Positions 24,275 through 31,994 of a DNA stretch of 34,145 bases are shown here, in pieces. The notes under the pieces are model-generated. The model searched no databases, had not been told where the DNA came from, and worked only from the letters and a program-made list of their open reading frames with translations. The DNA comes from an uncultured Verrucomicrobia subdivision 3 bacterium (lineage in GTDB: Bacteria; Verrucomicrobiota; Verrucomicrobiia; Limisphaerales; UBA11358): contig CAIJNQ010000272.1 of NCBI GenBank assembly GCA_903822015.1, forward strand, positions 1-34,145. Reading direction: 5' to 3'. Within the stretch, counting starts at the first letter, position 1; each line of letters begins with the position of its first letter. The position numbers were made by a program, and so were the translations under genes.

Positions 24275-26521
24275 GTGAAATTCAAACCGCTCAAGCGCGC
24301 GCCGGTCATGCTGGCCGCCATCGTTCTCGCGCTGGTCTGTGGGCTACGGTTGCTTCACCTCGATCTGTTTGAACGGCTGGAGCGCATCACTTATGACCTT
24401 CGCATGCGCACGGCCCTGCGCTTTCCTGCAAACACGGCGACGAACCTGGCCTTTGTTTCGATGGAAGATTCCAGCATCGCCGCCATTAAAAACGGGCTGC
24501 TGGGAAAACCCGGGTTCGGGCTTTACTGGCCGCGGCAGGTCTATGGCCGGCTGGTGGAGGAACTTTCGGCACAGGGAGCACAAACGGTCGCGTTTGATGT
24601 CTTGTTTGGTGAATTGCGGCCCGACCATGCGCCCGTCGAAATGGCCGACGGCAATTTCATAGAATCAGACACCTTTTTTGCCCTGCAAATGCGCCGGGCC
24701 GGGAACGTCCTGATCGCGGTCACGCCGGAATTGCAGCCCCCCAGTCTCTTTGCCACCAACGCCCTTGCGCTGGGCGGCATATCGACCGACAAGGATTCCG
24801 ACGGCACACTCCGACGCGTCGAAGCCTTTCACATTTATCACCGCTGGCATCCACTCTTGAAAAAGGCGGCGGCAGAATTCGACCTTGACCTCGACAAAGC
24901 GCAGTTGGCACCGGGCAAAATCATATTACCGCAGAACGACAGCACCAATGTCGTCACCCTCCCGATTGATGCGGAAAACAGGTTTGAACTGGCCGATTTA
25001 GTCGGCGACAAACTGCCCCCCGGGGCCGCTCCCAAAGCCAGAGCTTTCAATGATGAACGGGTCTGGCATATGGGGATTGTCCTGGCGGCACAGGAGCTAA
25101 AACTGGATTTAAAAAACGCGGTAATGGTGCCCGGGGAAATTATTCTGCGCGGCGCGAACGGCGTGGTGCGCACCATTCCGGTGGACAGCAGAGGCTATTT
25201 TTACATTGATTGGCGGCTGACGCCGAACGACGCAAAAATTTTCCGCCAGCCGATTGAAAGCCTGTTGATACAGGACAAGCGGCGGCTACTCGGTGAAACG
25301 AATGACCTGAGCAACGATTTTCGAGGCAAACTCGTCATCGTTGGCTCGACCGCGCAAGGGAACGACCTGACCGACCGGGGCGCGACACCGCTGGAAAAGG
25401 ATACCTTCCTGGTGAGCAAGCATTGGAATGTCGCCAATTCGGTCATCACGGGACAATTCATCCGCCGGGCGCCGGTGCCGATGGAACTGGCGTTGATCAT
25501 TCTGCTTGGAGCGCTGACGGCATTTCTGACCTGGCAATTACGCGCGTTTTCGGCCACCGGCGGAACATTGCTGCTGATGCTGGCCTATGTAACGGCCGCA
25601 TTTATTGCGTTCACGGCATTCCGCTACTGGCTGCCCATCGTATTTCCGGTTGTCGGCGCCGTTTTAATCGAACACATCATGCTGGTCACCTACCGCGTGG
25701 TATTCGAGGAGGATGAAAAGCGCCGGGTTAACTCCGTCTTTTCCAAAATTGTGTCGCCGGATGTGATGAACGAGCTGCTGCAGGCTGAAACACTCTCCCT
25801 GGGCGGGGCGCGCCGCGAGTTGACCGTATTTTTTGCCGATGTGCGCGGGTTCACGACGTTCACGGATGAAACCCAGGAGCGCGTGCTGGAATTTGTCCGA
25901 GCGCACCAACTCGACCCGGAGGCGGCGGAAAAATGCTATGATGAGTCCGCCCGCGAGACCCTGGAAACGGTAAATCTATATCTCTCGACCGTCGCCGACG
26001 CCGTGAAAAACCACGGCGGCATTGTTGACAAATACATCGGCGACTGCGTGATGGCATTCTGGAACGCCCCCGTGCCGCATGAACAGCACGCGCTGGCCTG
26101 CGTGCGGGCGGCGATTGAGGCGCAACGCGCCATTCACGGTTTAAATGAAAGCCGGCTGGCGCAAAACACGTCCCGGGAAATTGAAAACCGGGCCCGGCTT
26201 TCCGCCGGGCTGCCGCCGAAGCCGCTGTTAACCGCGTTGCAGCTGGGCACGGGCATCAACACCGGGCTGGTCACGGTGGGGCTCATGGGATCCGAAACGC
26301 ATCAATCCAATTACACCGTGTTTGGCCGGGAAGTGAACCTGGCCAGCCGGCTGGAAGGCGTTTCCGGCAGCGGGCGAATCATCATCAGCGATGCGACGCA
26401 CACCCATCTGCAGCGGCACGATGCGGCGCTGGCCGCGGCCTGCGTGGAATTGCCGCCGGTCACGGTCAAGGGCATCCGCGCCGCCGTAAAGATTTTCGAG
26501 GTGCCATGGCGCAACAAATAG
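24275..26521 (+). CDS. CHASE2-domain, membrane-anchored class III adenylate/guanylate cyclase
   Basis: N-terminal TM + CHASE2-like extracellular region (ERITYDLRMRTALRF..VSMEDSSIAAI..WPRQVYGRLVEELSAQGAQTVAFDVLFGE), three further TM segments, then cyclase domain ELTVFFADVRGFTTFTD..GGIVDKYIGDCVMAFWNAP..GINTGLVTVGLMGSETHQSNYTVFGREVNLASRLEG. GTG start after GGGGAGA. Confidence 0.92.
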   Translation: MKFKPLKRAPVMLAAIVLALVCGLRLLHLDLFERLERITYDLRMRTALRFPANTATNLAFVSMEDSSIAAIKNGLLGKPGFGLYWPRQVYGRLVEELSAQGAQTVAFDVLFGELRPDHAPVEMADGNFIESDTFFALQMRRAGNVLIAVTPELQPPSLFATNALALGGISTDKDSDGTLRRVEAFHIYHRWHPLLKKAAAEFDLDLDKAQLAPGKIILPQNDSTNVVTLPIDAENRFELADLVGDKLPPGAAPKARAFNDERVWHMGIVLAAQELKLDLKNAVMVPGEIILRGANGVVRTIPVDSRGYFYIDWRLTPNDAKIFRQPIESLLIQDKRRLLGETNDLSNDFRGKLVIVGSTAQGNDLTDRGATPLEKDTFLVSKHWNVANSVITGQFIRRAPVPMELALIILLGALTAFLTWQLRAFSATGGTLLLMLAYVTAAFIAFTAFRYWLPIVFPVVGAVLIEHIMLVTYRVVFEEDEKRRVNSVFSKIVSPDVMNELLQAETLSLGGARRELTVFFADVRGFTTFTDETQERVLEFVRAHQLDPEAAEKCYDESARETLETVNLYLSTVADAVKNHGGIVDKYIGDCVMAFWNAPVPHEQHALACVRAAIEAQRAIHGLNESRLAQNTSREIENRARLSAGLPPKPLLTALQLGTGINTGLVTVGLMGSETHQSNYTVFGREVNLASRLEGVSGSGRIIISDATHTHLQRHDAALAAACVELPPVTVKGIRAAVKIFEVPWRNK

Positions 26522-26610
26522 TTTTGAGTTTTGCGCATTTAATTTTAAGTTAACAGCGCCGTGCCGGCCATGGCCGCCAGGACAAACCAAAAACCAATGC
26601 CTAACCGCCC

Positions 26611-27093
26611 ATGATGCGAACCGCGATTTATCCCGGCAGTTTTGACCCGCTGACCAACGGCCATCTGGATGTGATCCAGCGGGCGGCCAAATTATTCGAC
26701 CGCGTGGTGGTGGCGGTTGCGAAAAACGAGGGCAAACATCCGCTGTTCGCGCTCAAAGAGCGGGTGGCGCTGGTGAAAAAATCGGTGGCCCACCTGCCGA
26801 ACGTCGAGGCGGATTCGTTTGACAGCCTGCTGGTCGAATACGTCGTGCGCCAGAAAGCGCAGGCGATCGTGCGCGGGTTGCGGGCGGTGTCGGATTTTGA
26901 ATTCGAGTTCCAGCTGGCGTTGATGAATCGCAAACTGAATGAGAATATCGAGACCATTTTCATGATGCCCAAGGACACTTATACGTTTTTGAGCTCGCGC
27001 ATCGTAAAGGAAATTGCGCGGCTGGGCGGCGATGTGAGCGCGTTTGTCCCGGTGCCGGTGCAATCAGCCTTGATCAGGAAACTCAAACCCTAA
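26611..27093 (+). CDS. coaD: Phosphopantetheine adenylyltransferase
   Basis: TAIYPGSFDPLTNGHLDVIQRAAKLFDRVVVAVAKN, RGLRAVSDFEFEFQLALMNRKL and FLSSRIVKEIARLGGDVSAFVP. Confidence 0.97.
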   Translation: MMRTAIYPGSFDPLTNGHLDVIQRAAKLFDRVVVAVAKNEGKHPLFALKERVALVKKSVAHLPNVEADSFDSLLVEYVVRQKAQAIVRGLRAVSDFEFEFQLALMNRKLNENIETIFMMPKDTYTFLSSRIVKEIARLGGDVSAFVPVPVQSALIRKLKP

Positions 27094-27154
27094 ACGCTTC
27101 ACGACAGCAAGACCAACCGCGGGTGGTTTGAAGTCGCCGGCGCAACGCAAGTTT

Positions 27155-27646
27155 ATGTCATTAATCGTCAATCTACGCCAGCTGGAGAACCGCAACCTGG
27201 AATTGGGCGGCGACCTGCCGGCGTTGGACCTGGCCTTGGATTTGCGGGACGACATGATCCGGGCCACGCAGCCGCTGCATTACGAGCTCGAGGTCGAAAT
27301 GCTGGACGACAGCCTGCTGATCCAGGGGCGGCTCCGGCTCAAGCTGGAATGCCAGTGTGTCCGCTGCCTGAAGGATTTTGAATATGAGCTGGAACTGGAC
27401 CCGTGGGTGTTGCATCTGCCGCTGGAGCCGCTGGAAGACGAGGAAGCCGTGCCCATCAAGAACGATTGCGTGGACTTGACGCCGCGGGTGCGAGAAGATA
27501 TTCTCCTTAGGTTTCCGCAGCATCCGGTGTGCAACCCGGAGTGCGGCGGATTGAAAAAAGCTAAGGTCGGCAAGGCGCTTAAAACCGCCGGCAAGGAGGA
27601 ATCCAAGCCGTCCGCGTGGGCTGAACTGAACAAACTGAAACTGTAA
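27155..27646 (+). CDS. DUF177/YceD family protein
   Basis: LKLECQCVRCLKDFEYELEL; acidic; immediately upstream of rpmF, the usual context of YceD. Likely start MSLIVNLRQLE. Confidence 0.88.
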   Translation: MSLIVNLRQLENRNLELGGDLPALDLALDLRDDMIRATQPLHYELEVEMLDDSLLIQGRLRLKLECQCVRCLKDFEYELELDPWVLHLPLEPLEDEEAVPIKNDCVDLTPRVREDILLRFPQHPVCNPECGGLKKAKVGKALKTAGKEESKPSAWAELNKLKL

Positions 27647-27657
27647 TTTTTGAATTT

Positions 27658-27843
27658 ATGGGCGTTCCAAAACGTAAACCTTCGACAAGCCGGATGCGGA
27701 TGCGCCGCGCTTACAACAGCGTGCTGAAGCTGCCGCAGATCAGCAAATGTCCGCAATGTGCCGAGCCGCATGTGCCGCACCGGGTCTGCCCGGCCTGCGG
27801 TTATTACAAGGGCCGCCAAGTTCTGACGGTCAACGCCGGCTGA
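27658..27843 (+). CDS. rpmF: 50S ribosomal protein L32
   Basis: MGVPKRKPSTSRMRMRRAYNSV..CPQCAEPHVPHRVCPACGYYKGRQVL, with a four-Cys zinc ribbon. Confidence 0.97.
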   Translation: MGVPKRKPSTSRMRMRRAYNSVLKLPQISKCPQCAEPHVPHRVCPACGYYKGRQVLTVNAG

Positions 27844-27891
27844 TCCATCAGCTTGCGGCCGCGGAGCGAATCCGCGTTTTCTCGTTCATCT

Positions 27892-28932
27892 ATGCGAATC
27901 GCAGTGGATGTCATGGGCGGCGACCACGGTTGCGGGGTCGTGATCGCCGGGGCCAAACTGGCACTGGAAGCCAGCAAAAAAATCACCGCCCTCTATCTCG
28001 TAGGCAATCAGGCGGACATTCACGCCGCGCTGCCGGAGCGCGGCTTTCGCGACCATCGCGTGCGCGTCATCCATGCCAGCGAGGTGGTGGAGATGGACGA
28101 TAAACCGGTCATCGCACTACGTAAGAAAAAAGATTCTTCCATCGGCCGCGCCGCCGAACTCGTGCGTGACGGCGAGGCGGATGCGGTTGTTTCCCTCGGC
28201 AACACGGGCGGCCTCTTTGCGGCGGCCACGTTCAAGGTCGGGCGAATCCCCGGCGTGGATCGCGGCTGCATCGCCGCCGTCATTCCGCGCCAGAGCAATG
28301 AGTTTGTCCTGCTCGATGCCGGAGCCAGCGTCGAATGCAAGCCGCTGCATCTCGCGCAATTTGCTGTCATGGGAAGCGTTTATGCGCGGGAAGTCTTGCG
28401 AAAGAAAAATCCGCGCGTCGGCATCCTGAGCATCGGGACGGAGGACTCAAAGGGCAACGACCTGTCGCTGGAAGCCTTCAAGCTCTGTAAAAGACTGGAT
28501 TTGAATTTCATCGGCAATGTCGAGGGCCACGATTTGTTCAAGGATCACGTGGATGTCGTGGTTTGCGACGGTTTTGTGGGCAACATTGTATTGAAGACCT
28601 GTGAAAGCCTGGCCGTCGGGATGTTCTCCATGCTCAAGCGTGAGTTGATGAGCAATGCCAAGCGGAAAATCGGGGCGTACCTGGCGAAGGACGCGTTTCA
28701 TGCGATCCGGCGGCGCATGGATCCGGAAGTGCACGGCGGGGCGCCGCTGCTGGGTTTCAACGGCATGGTCTTCAAAGCGCACGGTTCCGCGCGCGAACGC
28801 GCGGTGGCGAGCGCCCTGCGCGTGACCGCCGAAGCCGTGCAACATCAAGTCAATAATGTCATCGCGGGCGAGATTGCCCGGGCGAACGAGGTGTTGGACG
28901 CCGCCGAGATTTCCGCCCCTGCTGCAGCATGA
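27892..28932 (+). CDS. plsX: Phosphate acyltransferase PlsX
   Basis: MRIAVDVMGGDHG, DAVVSLGNTGGLFAAA, GTEDSKGNDL, NFIGNVEGHDLFKDHVDVVVCDGFVGNIVLKTCE, GGAPLLGFNGMVFKAHGSA. ORF-track start 27853 is probably too far upstream. Confidence 0.96.
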   Translation: MRIAVDVMGGDHGCGVVIAGAKLALEASKKITALYLVGNQADIHAALPERGFRDHRVRVIHASEVVEMDDKPVIALRKKKDSSIGRAAELVRDGEADAVVSLGNTGGLFAAATFKVGRIPGVDRGCIAAVIPRQSNEFVLLDAGASVECKPLHLAQFAVMGSVYAREVLRKKNPRVGILSIGTEDSKGNDLSLEAFKLCKRLDLNFIGNVEGHDLFKDHVDVVVCDGFVGNIVLKTCESLAVGMFSMLKRELMSNAKRKIGAYLAKDAFHAIRRRMDPEVHGGAPLLGFNGMVFKAHGSARERAVASALRVTAEAVQHQVNNVIAGEIARANEVLDAAEISAPAAA

Positions 28933-29954
28933 AAACCAAATTCAAGAATCCGCGAGCCAAACATGATTTTCAAGGCCGGCCGTGTTCCATCACCGGCGTT
29001 GGTTCCTACGTGCCGGAAAAAATCCTGACGAACGCGCAACTGGAAAAACTGGTGGACACCTCGGATGAATGGATCACCACGCGCACCGGCATCAAGGAGC
29101 GCCGCATCGCGGCCGCCACCGAATTCACCTCCGATCTGGCCGCCAAAGCGGCAAGGCGCGCGATGGAAATGGCCGGCATCACCGCCGAGCAGATAGATCT
29201 GATCATCGTCGCCAGCATCACGCCGGACATGCCGTTTCCAAACACCGCCTGCCTGGTGCAGCAGAAAATCGGCGCACGCCGGGTTCCGGCCTTCGACATT
29301 GAGGCAGCCTGCTCCGGCTTCCTTTACGCCCTGGAGGTCGGCCAGAATTTCATCGCCTCACGGAATTTTGAAACGGTGCTGGTCATCGGCGCGGAAAAAC
29401 TTTCGGCGATCACCAACTGGACAGACCGGAACACCTGCGTGCTGTTCGGGGACGGCGCGGGCGCGGCCATCCTGCAGAGCCGCGCCGATTCCCACGGTTT
29501 GCTGGCTACCGTGCTGGGCGCGGATGGCAACAAAGCGGAATTGCTCTCGATGCCCGGCGGCGGCAGCCGGTGCCCGGCCTCGGCGCAGTCCGTGGCGGAC
29601 GGCTTGCATTTCCTGCGGATGGACGGCAAGGAAACCTTCAAGAATGCGGTGCAGGCGATGTGCAGCGCCGCCAACGAGGTCCTGACCCGCTGCGAAATCG
29701 ACATCACCCGCATCAAGTGTGTCATTCCCCACCAGGCCAACCGCCGCATCATAGACGCGGTCGGCGAGCGACTGGGGGCCACGCCCGAGCAACTGTTCGT
29801 CAATCTGCACAAATACGGCAACACCTCCGCGGCCTCCGTGGCCATCGCGCTGGACGAGGCGGTGCGGTCGGGCAAGGTCCAGCGGGGCGATTTGATTCTG
29901 ATTGTCGCGTTTGGCGCCGGCCTGACCTGGGGCGCCGCGGTGATCGAGTGGTAA
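28929..29954 (+). CDS. fabH: 3-oxoacyl-ACP synthase III
   Basis: SITGVGSYVPEKILTNAQLEKLVDTSDEWITTRTGIKERRIA, AFDIEAACSGFLYAL, IPHQANRRIIDAVGERLG, KYGNTSAASVAIALDEA. Overlaps the plsX stop by 4 nt. Confidence 0.97.
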   Translation: MKTKFKNPRAKHDFQGRPCSITGVGSYVPEKILTNAQLEKLVDTSDEWITTRTGIKERRIAAATEFTSDLAAKAARRAMEMAGITAEQIDLIIVASITPDMPFPNTACLVQQKIGARRVPAFDIEAACSGFLYALEVGQNFIASRNFETVLVIGAEKLSAITNWTDRNTCVLFGDGAGAAILQSRADSHGLLATVLGADGNKAELLSMPGGGSRCPASAQSVADGLHFLRMDGKETFKNAVQAMCSAANEVLTRCEIDITRIKCVIPHQANRRIIDAVGERLGATPEQLFVNLHKYGNTSAASVAIALDEAVRSGKVQRGDLILIVAFGAGLTWGAAVIEW

Positions 29955-29982
29955 GCTAATTTATTGGATTGCACGGTCTAAT

Positions 29983-30010
29983 TTGACGATTGGCGGGAGC
30001 GTGTTAGTTT
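29983..30010 (+). promoter_or_regulatory. Predicted promoter for the PilZ-like gene
   Basis: TTGACG (29983-29988) - 16 nt - TAGTTT (30005-30010); ATG at 30022. Confidence 0.5.
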
Positions 30011-30021
30011 GTCGGTGAATT

Positions 30022-30357
30022 ATGAGTGCGCGAAAAATTGAAAGCATCGAGACCCCGAAACAGCAGGTAACGGTTGAAGGCCGGCAGTCCCGGCTGGAAC
30101 TTTCCACCGACGCCGTGTCGGTGCACAAAAGCGGCATCGAGTTTCGCAGTCCGACGCCTTTCCATGAATGGACTGAAATGACCGTCGCGCTGCAATCCCC
30201 GCATGACGGCGCCAAGCTCCAGTGCAGCGGGGTGGTCATCGCCTGTTCCGGCAACAAACACGCCGGGTACCGGGTGGCCATGGTGTTCACGCACATTTCC
30301 GAACAGGCGCAAGCCCGGCTGAATTCCCTGGCGCGGTCGACGCTGGGCGCGGGTTGA
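30022..30357 (+). CDS. Small PilZ-like domain protein
   Basis: 111 aa: ..SVHKSGIEFRSPTPFHEWTEMTVALQSPHDGAKLQCSGVVIACSGNKHAGYRVAMVFTHISEQAQARL. Beta-rich PilZ-like layout, but the canonical RxxxR and (D/N)xSxxG motifs are not evident. Confidence 0.55.
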   Translation: MSARKIESIETPKQQVTVEGRQSRLELSTDAVSVHKSGIEFRSPTPFHEWTEMTVALQSPHDGAKLQCSGVVIACSGNKHAGYRVAMVFTHISEQAQARLNSLARSTLGAG

Positions 30358-30383
30358 GTGCCACTTTTTCGCTAGAAAAGCGG

Positions 30384-30415
30384 CCCCCCAACGAATGTTG
30401 GGGGGTTATTTTTTT
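30384..30415 (+). terminator. Rho-independent terminator
   Basis: CCCCCCAAC (30384-30392), loop GAAT, GTTGGGGGG (30397-30405), then TTATTTTTTT. Confidence 0.92.
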
Positions 30416-30442
30416 GACGCACCGCCGCTGGTTTTTTAAGCT
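30414..30442 (+). promoter_or_regulatory. Predicted promoter overlapping the preceding terminator tail (leaderless-type)
   Basis: TTGACG (30414-30419) - 17 nt - TAAGCT (30437-30442) - GGTTGA - ATG (30449). Confidence 0.5.
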
Positions 30443-30448
30443 GGTTGA

Positions 30449-31438
30449 ATGAAGATCTTGCTCACCACGACTTCGTTCCAGGACACCCCCGGCGCGCACC
30501 ATGATTTGCTCAAGCAGACCGGCTGGGAAATCATCAGCGCGCGCGGCCCGTTGAACGAGGTGGATACGCTCGCGCTCGTCGGTGACGTGGACGGCTACAT
30601 TTGCGGCGACGACGCCATCACGCGCAAGGTTTTGGAAAAGGCGCGGCCGAAGCTGAAGGTCTTGAGCAAATACGGAATCGGTGTGGACAAGATTGACGTG
30701 AAATCCTGCACCGAATTCGGCATCCCGCTGCTCTTCACGCCCGGCGTGAATCACACGACCGTCGCCGAGCACAACTTCATGCTGCTGCTCGCGCTCGAGA
30801 AAAACCTTCCCTTTCACACCAACTCCACCAGCAGCGGCGATGCCAAGACGAATTGGAAGCGCAAGACCGGCCACGAACTGCTGGACAAGACCATCGGCAT
30901 CATCGGCCTTGGCCGTATCGGCAAGGAAGTGGCGATTCGTTCGCGGGCGTTCGGCATGAATGTGATCGGCTTCGACGTTTATTGGGACGAAAAGTTTGCG
31001 AAAGAACAAAACATCAAGCGCGCCGCGTCGCTCGACGAAATCTATGCGGCGAGCGACTACATTTCGCTGCACACCAATCTGACGCCGGAGACGCGCGACA
31101 TGATTTCTGCGAAGTCATTCGGGAAGATGAAGAAGGGGGTTTTGATTTTGAACTGTGCGCGCGGCGAAGTCGTGAACACCAATGACATGGTGGTCGCGCT
31201 GAAATCCGGTCAGGTGGGCGGTTACGGCACGGACGTTTTGGACCAGGAGCCGCCGGCGGCGGATCATCCGCTACTCAAGCTGCCGAACGTCGTCTGCACG
31301 CCGCACGTCGCGTCGCGCACTTACGAGAGCGTGGTGCGGCAGGCCACCTGCGCCGTGAAGAATCTCATCCTTGCGATGAACGGCGAAAAACCCATCGCGC
31401 AGGTGAATCCCGAAGTGCCGGTGAAGAAAGTGGTTTGA
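30449..31438 (+). CDS. D-isomer-specific 2-hydroxyacid dehydrogenase (SerA-like)
   Basis: TIGIIGLGRIGKEVAIRSRAFGMNVIGFD, LNCARGEVVNTNDMVVALKSGQVGGYGTDVLDQEPP, TPHVASRTYE (catalytic Arg/Glu/His set). Confidence 0.92.
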   Translation: MKILLTTTSFQDTPGAHHDLLKQTGWEIISARGPLNEVDTLALVGDVDGYICGDDAITRKVLEKARPKLKVLSKYGIGVDKIDVKSCTEFGIPLLFTPGVNHTTVAEHNFMLLLALEKNLPFHTNSTSSGDAKTNWKRKTGHELLDKTIGIIGLGRIGKEVAIRSRAFGMNVIGFDVYWDEKFAKEQNIKRAASLDEIYAASDYISLHTNLTPETRDMISAKSFGKMKKGVLILNCARGEVVNTNDMVVALKSGQVGGYGTDVLDQEPPAADHPLLKLPNVVCTPHVASRTYESVVRQATCAVKNLILAMNGEKPIAQVNPEVPVKKVV

Positions 31439-31489
31439 AAAATTCTGTTCTAATTTGAAAGCAACGCAAAGAAAGTCGGCTTTAATTTT

Positions 31490-31990
31490 ATGAAGAAAAA
31501 AATTCTCACTATTTTCGGAGTGGGGATTTTGGCGCTGATTATTTTTAGTGCTGTCTGCTTTTTCATACATTCCAGACTTGATGTCTCAAGCAAAGCATAC
31601 GTTGATACAAACATTCCACTCATTGTTTCACCTTGGTCAAAAGCGCAATTATCACAACGAGTCTCGTCGGATTACAGGCAACATGTGCCTGACGAACAAA
31701 TGAGTTTTGATTTCGACAATTTTGCCAAGCTGGGAGCGTTAAAGAAATACGAAGGCTCGGAAGGAACTTCATTTATTCTGATAGGCACAAAAATGGGAAA
31801 GGTTGTCACGGCAAACTATTCTGCCAATGCAACATTTGAAAACGGAGATGCTGAAATAATTGTTGGATTGATTAAGGAAAATGGCGATTGGCGAATCTCA
31901 AGATTTATTGTCAACGCTCCAATGTTTAAGGATCAAAAAACATTTAAGGAGTTATCCGCGCAATTTCCAATTCACCCAATTAGCAAATAG
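31490..31990 (+). CDS. AT-rich hypothetical membrane-anchored or secreted protein (166 aa)
   Basis: MKKKILTIFGVGILALIIFSAVCFFIHSRL N-terminal TM/signal; hand GC counts of four 60-nt lines are about 37-40%, against 67% for the sampled line 32101-32160. Confidence 0.7.
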   Translation: MKKKILTIFGVGILALIIFSAVCFFIHSRLDVSSKAYVDTNIPLIVSPWSKAQLSQRVSSDYRQHVPDEQMSFDFDNFAKLGALKKYEGSEGTSFILIGTKMGKVVTANYSANATFENGDAEIIVGLIKENGDWRISRFIVNAPMFKDQKTFKELSAQFPIHPISK

Positions 31991-31994
31991 TTTT

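Noticed and set aside
26524-26551. TTGAGT-N16-TAAGTT as a coaD promoter
   Set aside because: Fits the spacer rule but -35 and -10 are both weak and the ATG is about 60 nt away; too little to list as a feature.
26611-29954. coaD-yceD-rpmF-plsX-fabH as an unusual cluster
   Set aside because: Order yceD-rpmF-plsX-fabH is a well-known conserved bacterial arrangement; ordinary.
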